Source: Saposhnikovia divaricata (Eukaryota; Streptophyta; Magnoliopsida; Apiales; Apiaceae). From it: a stretch of 64,000 nucleotides of DNA. Of this stretch, positions 57,499 through 64,000 are shown one piece after another. The stretch is taken from the NCBI GenBank assembly GCA_036435485.1, contig CM071595.1, forward strand, positions 106,694,580 to 106,758,579, given 5' to 3'. The notes beneath the pieces were generated by a model. The model was given only the letters and a program-made list of their open reading frames with translations, searched no databases and was not told the origin of the DNA. The translations under genes were made by a program, and so were the position numbers. Each line of letters begins with the position of its first letter. Positions within the stretch are counted from its first letter, which is position 1.

Positions 57499-59395
57499 CT
57501 GCAATAACAATGTTGTGCATATTAGAGGCAGATAATTTTGTGCAACTTTAAAACAAAATAGATTGTAAAATCATGTATGTAAGACAAAATAATACATGTA
57601 TATAGAATCTTAATCAGTTTGATGCTAACAGTCAAGTAAGAATGTACACGTACATACTACTTCAATTGCGGACAACAGGAAATGCGCGCATGTCAACAGG
57701 GATTAGCATTGTTGGCATTTATTAAGTGCGAAGACCTGATGCTAGTAACAGGTATCACAGAGTAATATAAATTTGACACTTGCAAACTGCATTAAGTCCT
57801 AATTAAGTTATTATTAAGAGAAACAGTGAGGGCAAAATATTATCAATAATACTGGGAAATACTAGTACTTGAATTAAAAAAACATACAAATTTACAAGTA
57901 TCATTTTCCAGATATTGTGTGTTCATGTTAAAAACCCTTCAACATTCTCAGGAAAAAGAAAATCGGAACCCACTTGAGTCGACCACCTCAAGTGGCCAAG
58001 TCCTATGAATAAGTAAAAAACTGAACTTTTATATAAAAGAGCATCATTCACAGGTCATGAGCAACGTAGTCATATGATTGCATCCACTGGATTGATGTTA
58101 AAGATCAAACATACTATTACTTTACCATTGTCCATTGTGTTAGAACAGACCCCTGTGTCTGCAGAAAGTCATATTATTTAAACTGTTACTTGAGTGCTTC
58201 AATGGCTAGTCCCAACTCCCATGTGGTATAAAGCCCCACTTGATAGTTGAAGAAATGGTGTACCACCACCTTCTCAGGGATAAAATGGGTACAACTTAAA
58301 ACCATCTAAAAAAGAATCTTGGGTAAAGAACAAAACAACACATTGTAGATTTCACATAGTCAAAGCAAAATAGAGGAAATTGCTAGTAATAGTACAACCC
58401 AACAAGTAAACTTTTTCCAAAAGTAAAGGTTAATCAAGCAACCACCCAAAGTAGTGATGAAGCTTTTGAGGCACAAAAAAGAAAATGATCAGAGGGACAT
58501 TCTCAAAAGACTCAGAAATCATTAGACTCCATAAAATTTTCTACTGTTTATCAACTCCCTTCCTTACTCTGATACATTTCATCTACCAGAAAGCTCTTAA
58601 TCAACACCCACCAAAACTTATTATCAAAAGAGGAGAGAAAGACATGAAGAGATTGATAGATATGTCTATGTGAAAACACTGCAGTTGCTGACTATACAAG
58701 CCACTTCCTTATAATATGGCCAAACACAATGGTCCTACTCTCCCTACTTGCACAGTTGCACTCTCTCCACAAAAACCACAGTGAGCATGTTGAAAACAAC
58801 TTGACATAACAATTACCCATCCCTTCTGCTAAACATATTTTTATATGTTTCTGCATATCCAACCCCACAAGTCCACAATATAAAGTGTAACACAGTTTGA
58901 TCTACAACCTTGCCAACAAAATAGGAGTACTAATGAATGTAAAACTAGTAGAACACTACATACATAGTTTAAGACCCACCACCGAAAAAAAATCAAAGAA
59001 ATACACAATTTTTCGTTAGCATCCTAAACTAATGTACACCCTTCATCTCGTAACAGATCCACACACAAACATCAGATTTTCAAAATACAATATCCAAGAA
59101 ATATAAATAACCAACTTAGCGGTAGCATAATGCAATCTACAAATTAAATGTCAACCAAATCACCTTAATTTAAACAATACAATATCTTCAAATCAAACAC
59201 ATACAACACACACTTAAAATTTATTAAATCTATTGATCTTAAATTTCATTTCATCCTTGAAATTCATTTATAAATTTTACTTTGATTCTCGACTGATCCA
59301 AATCATCAGAGAAATTGTTATCATCAAATATCTCAATTCGGGTCATTTTAAATTCTGGTTCCACCACTTTATATACCGTAAATATATAAACATAC
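57499..59395 (-). other. Intron of the WAV3-like gene
   Basis: 1897 bp with donor AAG|gtatgt and acceptor ttattgcag. It is AT-rich and holds no recognisable gene or transposon. A long intron after a short first exon that encodes the basic N-terminus fits this gene family. Confidence 0.88.
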
Positions 59396-59632
59396 CTTTG
59401 ATGATTTACTGGCGTGCTTAGGCAACCGCAGACCAGAAGAAGACGGAGAAGGAGTCATCGGGCTTTGAGAATCCGACATTCGTCCTTCCACCGGAGTATT
59501 CGTCGGAGACAGTAGAGAAGCATCGGAAACTCTAGTTCCGGTGGCCGGAGAAGCATCATCTGAAGTCTTAGGAACATACAAACAACTATTTAACCCTAAA
59601 GCCATTTTGGCTTTCCTCCATTTGCTTCCCAT
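59396..59632 (-). CDS. WAV3-like: WAV3-like E3 ubiquitin ligase, exon 1
   Basis: 79 codons from the ATG at 59632. The start MGSKWRKAKMALGLNSC is the conserved N-terminus of plant WAV3-type proteins (MGSKWRKAKLALG in relatives). The rest is Ser/Pro-rich and low-complexity (SPTNTPVEG, MTPSPSSSG), ending KHASKSSK at the donor AAAG|GTATG. Joining to AGA-ATC-TGC at 57498 places the RING directly after it. The open frame beyond 59396 (VCLYIYGI) is intron readthrough. Confidence 0.92.
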
Positions 59633-60036
59633 CTCTCTAAAATAATTTTCTAGAGATAGAAACTAGTATGTATTAGTCGTGTACACAAAATGCATGCATG
59701 TAAGAAGTATATATACATATATGTTTTGGTGATTTCATATGGTAAGGGGAACAAATGTTAACAGGAAGAACAGATCTCTAAATGAGTGTTGGATGAGATG
59801 GGTAATGTAAACACGGGTACCGATAGCTTTGTAATGAACTTATGTGTATGTAATGAGATTGTGTGTAGATATTGTTGAGAGAGAGAGAGAGAGAGAGATG
59901 AGAGAGATGAGTTTATGTCTACGAGGAAGTGAGTGTGTGTGTGTGGATATGACATGAAGAGAGAAGAGAAATTAAAGGAAATGAGAGTGGGGTAAAATTA
60001 GAAATATAGGTTTTCACTAATTTTTATTTTAGAAAG
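59633..60036 (-). promoter_or_regulatory. 5' UTR and proximal promoter of the WAV3-like gene
   Basis: About 400 bp between the ATG and the MITE at 60040. On the coding strand it carries a CT tract (59877-59898) and an AC tract (near 59932-59944), common in plant leaders. A clear TATA box in the right position was not identified; AT-rich tatatatacatatat near 59708-59722 lies within about 90 bp of the ATG. Confidence 0.45.
59877..59898. repeat. (GA)n microsatellite in leader
   Basis: 11 GA units, followed by gagagagatgag. On the transcribed strand it is a CT tract in the presumed 5' UTR. Confidence 0.92.
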
Positions 60037-60039
60037 TAA

Positions 60040-60799
60040 GGGGTCATTTGTTAAATCTGAACTATGTTTTCTGAATGATTGAAATTCTGAACGAATGAAT
60101 AATCTGAATGCTGAACGAGTGATATTGTTTGTTTAGCTCAATTTCATTTTATCTGAATGACAAAATTTAAAAAAATTAAACTTAATATCATTAAATTTGG
60201 ATTTAAAATTATAGTTTTTTACTCCAATAATGCACATGATTTGAATAAATTTTTTGAATATTTAGACTTATATGTCATATAAATAAGGATTTGTTTTAAT
60301 AAATTTTGGAATGAGCGAAAATCCAACCAAAAATATGAGATGATAAAAAATAAATTCTAACCACATCCAAAAAAAGATCCACATGCACAACTCTCAACTC
60401 TAGACTCTCTTATACATTTTTTTCATTAATAATCTATGAGAATATATTTATTATTAATAATGAAAATATTTGTAAATAATGATTGTATTAAAAATGAATT
60501 TTGTAAGTAGTAATTTAAGAATAAGAAAATTAACATATATTATAAAATAGTGTAAAAGATTTTTTTCTTTTTCTTTTTTTTTAACATGAGTGTAGGAGAC
60601 TAGTAGTAGGTGCAAAATGATAATGCAAAACTAAAGTTACCTCAAGTATATGGATGGTTCAGTTAACTTTTTTAAGGTGTGTCGTCCAAAGAAAAATTGA
60701 CTCATCCAAATACTTTAAATATTTATCAAACAGTCTGAACGAAAGAAAACCCATTCATCCAGTTCATATAGTATCGTTCAGTGATAAACAAATGAGGCC
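60040..60799. mobile_element. Tourist/PIF-Harbinger-like MITE (760 bp)
   Basis: The left end GGGGTCATTTGTT and the right end, reversed, GGCCTCATTTGTT match at 11 of 13 positions. They are flanked by TAA at 60037-60039 and 60800-60802, the 3-bp duplication typical of PIF/Harbinger. Subterminal tctgaac/ttcagtg words continue the symmetry. The interior is AT-rich and non-coding. Confidence 0.75.
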
Positions 60800-61000
60800 T
60801 AAGTGGATAATGGTTAAAAATATCATTTTCTTCAAAATTTTAAAATTTTATTATACATTTATTAATTTTAAATTTTTTAGCCAAAAATACCAGTTTATTA
60901 CGCATTTTTAAATTGTATATTATTATTATGCATTTGAGAATGGATATCATGTAAGAACTTTTAAAAAAAATCATTAAAGAAGGATGAAATAATGGAGACA

Positions 61001-61685
61001 TGCTATAACGCCCTAGAAAATTTCGAATTTTGAATTATTTATTTTATATAAATTATGAATATTATTATGTGAGTATTGTTGGAAGGTGGAATATGTGTGA
61101 AGTTATGTTTGTGTGAAGTTATGTTTGTGTGATCATATGATGATCTGTGTGAACTGTGAAGGCCGGTGTATTTTTTATTTGTATTTGTGAGGATTTGAGT
61201 ATATTTAAATCATGTATTTTTTATCCTCTATAAATTTTATAAAATTATTGGAGGGACTAAAAATCATGAAATCTCTTGAAATATTATCTTTATATATTTA
61301 TGGAGTTTTTAAAATTGTCGGGTGGATTAATTTGGGTGTTTTAGTATTTTAAAATGATTTTAAGAGTTTTATTGTATTTAAAGGATCAAAACTTTGAAAA
61401 TTCATATTTAATTCATTTTTTATCCGAAAAATATTTCGAAAATATGTGCGTGCTCGTAATTTTATATTCTTTATTTTAAAAGTGAAAAGTTTAATTTTCG
61501 TAATTTTCTATTTAATTTCGATTGGTAAAAGTCGTGTATTAGTTTTAAGTACGAATAAGTAGAATTTTATTTGGGCTCGAAATGTTATGTAGTAGTCAGC
61601 ATATAAGGTAATTGGGCCCAGCCCATTTAGACCAAACAAACACAGCTGAGAGAAATAGAGATACGGGGAGAGAGAAAATATTAAG
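61001..61685 (+). mobile_element. Gypsy-type LTR fragment, interrupted by another LTR
   Basis: It starts TGCTATAACGCCCTAG and continues with aaaatttcgaattttg, a form common at the start of plant gypsy LTRs. At 61686 it is cut by a second LTR. Only about 685 bp are visible, without a partner, so the call rests on the first 40 bases and the nesting pattern. Confidence 0.45.
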
Positions 61686-64000
61686 TGTAAGAACCCTAAT
61701 TTTTGTAATATTTTCTTTTATATAATATCATATGACATTGTCAATTTGGAACCTTTTTAGTCATCCCTGTTGTTTAATGGAATTGATTGTCTGAGAAACT
61801 ATGTTGTTACATTCACCATGTAAGATAAAGGGAAGGTTGTTAAAGGCATGAGTCTTATTGTAAGTAAGAATTATAAAACTTGGGACTTGAGAGTTATTGG
61901 AGTATTAAAAGATTTATTAGGAATTATGACGAGGAGTTATGGATATTCGAGGAATTTACACAATTAAGTACTTACGGAATTACAAGGGAAATCTCTACGC
62001 GACAAAATATTATTACGAGAAATTAATTAAGATACGATACGAATTAAAGATTAAGTGGCAAGCATTGGTGGAAGAATAATGATACAAGGAAAGATATTGC
62101 ATGCAAGTCCCATGCAACTAGGTAGTTAGAAAAGCAAACTAGTAATACAAAGATAACAAGAGGAGTAGTGACTAGTTAAGGTGCATTGTCCAAGGTGACA
62201 AGGAGGTATGGCCTAGGCACTAGACTTGCAACATGTGATACATATACATACACCTAATACATATCACCCAACACACCTTACTTTATTCAACCAACACCAA
62301 AAAAAACAAAACAAAAAACTCTCTCTTTCCCCTTAAGCTCTTGTTGCTCTCGGCCCAAGCTCTAGAAAGGGGAAGAAAAATTCTTTTCTTCCGCTTCTCA
62401 TCACTCTTAATTCAAGGCAAAAATCCTAGGTACTCTACACCATATAAGAAAGGTATGCTATGAATTCCAACCCTTTTCATCCATTAGTTTTTAAGTTATG
62501 AATTGTTGAAGTTTTGATGAATAGTAACAATGTTTAGTTTTCATTTAGATCTTGAGTTGTAAGGATTGTAGGAACACATCCAAGATGTTCTTGAGACTTG
62601 TAAGGCATACCCAAGGCTCCTAGATACTCAAGAAGGCATAAAAACCCTAACCCCTCTTGGCCATGTAGTATTTGTGATGTTTAATGTTAGATCCATGGAT
62701 ATTAGTGTAAATCTTGAACATATAAGTTATGGATGATGTAGATCTTGAGTTTAAATGTTGTGGTTGTGATTTTTAAGCTTGTGGTTAGTGTATGTAACTC
62801 CATGTATGCCATAGAGTATGATCTTGGTGGTTTAGATGATGGTTGTGATGTTTATATAAGATTCTTGAATGATTAAGTAGTAAAAGCATACTGAGTAATT
62901 TTCCAGGAACTTGTACTGTCTTGTAGGAGGGTTTTGAACCCCTAAATCTTATCCCCTGAAGGCCTAATATATATTGTTGGAAAGGTATTTGAATGTAGTT
63001 TCCAGAAATGTAAGGTTCATGACTAGGTGATGTATATATTTTGAGTTATGGCCTGAGAAGTGAAATGTGTTTCTGGATTCCGAACTACACTAAATGGTCC
63101 CCTTGTGAACCTTGTTTAAACCCCTAAAAATTTATGTAGGATCATGGAAAAATTAGAGGAACTAGTAAATGCAGTGGTGAAGGCTACCCAAAAAGAATTG
63201 GATTAAAATATGTATTTTTCATTTTTATAAAAATGTTAGAGTAAAATTCGCGCAAGTGAAAAGTCGTAAGTGGAGTGTGATTTTAGAGGGATTGAATATG
63301 ATTCGGATATGGTAACCAAATTAAGTCGAATAAGTGACGAGCGTAACCGAGCGATGACATGAACCTATAGTGGGGCTAGAGAGTCATAAGACGAAGTCAT
63401 TAAGTTAATTTTGTACCCCCTAAAACCTCGCAATTAAAAGAGATATTGTTAAGGTACTAACGAACGGCTATTGATTATGTATAGATCATTCCACTCCGCA
63501 AGCTCGACCACCCCAACCTCACCAAGGCAATTTTACTTTTCAAAACTTACATATATAAGGACTTTCACTGTTGTGTTTGTAGTTTTCAATCGTATTAAAT
63601 GTTTATGCTTATTGAAGTAATGATGAAATTGAGATGTATGAGCACATATATGTTTGCACCCCTTGAACTTAGAATGAAATGTTTTCTTCGGACAACGACT
63701 CTAACAATAGAGGTCGTAGCGGTCCATATATACTATTGACCGGGGAGCGGTATATTATTATATCGTAATTAAATTGCGAAAACCCGAAGGGTCATTCGGG
63801 AAGTATCGTATACTTAAGTAATTATTTTTATGTAATCATAAATACTCAAAAATACCTATCTTGGATTAAAAGCTTATTTAATTTAAATAATTATTTTATT
63901 AATTATTAATATTAAATCTTAAAATACCATTTATTAATTATTGTTCATTATTTTAAAGACAAAGCTAATCCAAGATACCATTAATACTTTCAAACTCGAA
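61686..64000 (+). mobile_element. Gypsy LTR related to the 1204-30138 family, runs off the window
   Basis: It starts TGTAAGAACCCTAATTTT, nearly the start of the 4.5 kb LTRs. The same landmarks recur in the same order: an aaggcatacccaaggctc-like block, aattgaccggg..gcggt, tagatcat..ccgcaagctcgacc and cgaaaacccgaagggt. These match the order seen at 1204-3700, at clearly lower identity. So it is a diverged sister family. The right end and any internal region are outside the window. Confidence 0.7.

Noticed and set aside
57317..57520. Alternative frames and an ATG at 57510 upstream of the RING in exon 2
   Set aside because: The ATG lies in the intron just before the acceptor. Conserved N-terminal residues are supplied by exon 1 at 59632 with matching splice phase.

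Overview
The window is nuclear DNA of a flowering plant, most likely a eudicot. It is AT-rich and dominated by nested LTR retrotransposons and small DNA transposons. The only convincing host gene is a two-exon RING/von Willebrand-A gene with plant-type introns. Nothing bacterial (operons, ribosome binding sites, CRISPR) and no tRNA or rRNA gene was seen.

Layout. (1) 1-103 is the right end of a Stowaway-like MITE, followed by non-coding DNA with a recurrent 'ttctacagtagaatc' motif. (2) 1204-30138 is a Ty3/gypsy chromovirus-like element on the + strand. It has 4.5 kb LTRs, a perfect 5-bp target duplication (tccac), a tRNA-iMet primer site and a polypurine tract, but its pol is heavily decayed. 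(3) Inside it, 7836-22114 is a 14.3 kb Ty1/copia SIRE/Maximus-type element on the - strand with 2.04 kb LTRs and the duplication ccaac. (4) Inside that, 13311-14476 is a 1.17 kb hAT-type element (8-bp duplication acaatatc) carrying what looks like a spliced host-gene fragment. (5) 30144-33220 is non-coding flank.

(6) 33226-50871 is a second SIRE-type copia element on the - strand. It has about 1.1 kb LTRs, a gag-pol broken by stops and frameshifts, and an extra ORF after pol. A TRIM-like element sits in its reverse transcriptase, and its extra ORF is cut by (7), a 5'-truncated + strand copia element (34313-40734) that has its own extra ORF and 3' LTR. (8) 50872-53690 holds non-coding flank, two inverted-repeat MITEs and a probable solo LTR. 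(9) 55561-59632 (- strand) is a WAV3-like RING-H2/vWA E3 ubiquitin ligase gene with two coding exons and a 1.9 kb intron. A Harbinger/Tourist MITE lies about 0.4 kb upstream of its ATG. (10) 61001-64000 carries two more gypsy-type LTR fragments, the second one truncated by the window end.

How it fits together: the order of insertion is readable from nesting (gypsy, then copia, then hAT on the left; - copia, then TRIM and + copia on the right). No retroelement here looks autonomous, because every pol frame has stops, frameshifts or deletions. The most informative oddities are a poly(A)-binding-protein-like segment spliced into the gypsy integrase, a captured exon-intron-exon fragment in the hAT element, and two homologous post-pol ORFs in opposite copia elements, one of them a single frame broken only by three TAA codons. 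Others are repeated palindromes inside several LTRs and a microhomology fusion of the two opposite-strand copia elements. I did not find a clearly new biological system. Family names rest on motifs read by eye, not on database searches.
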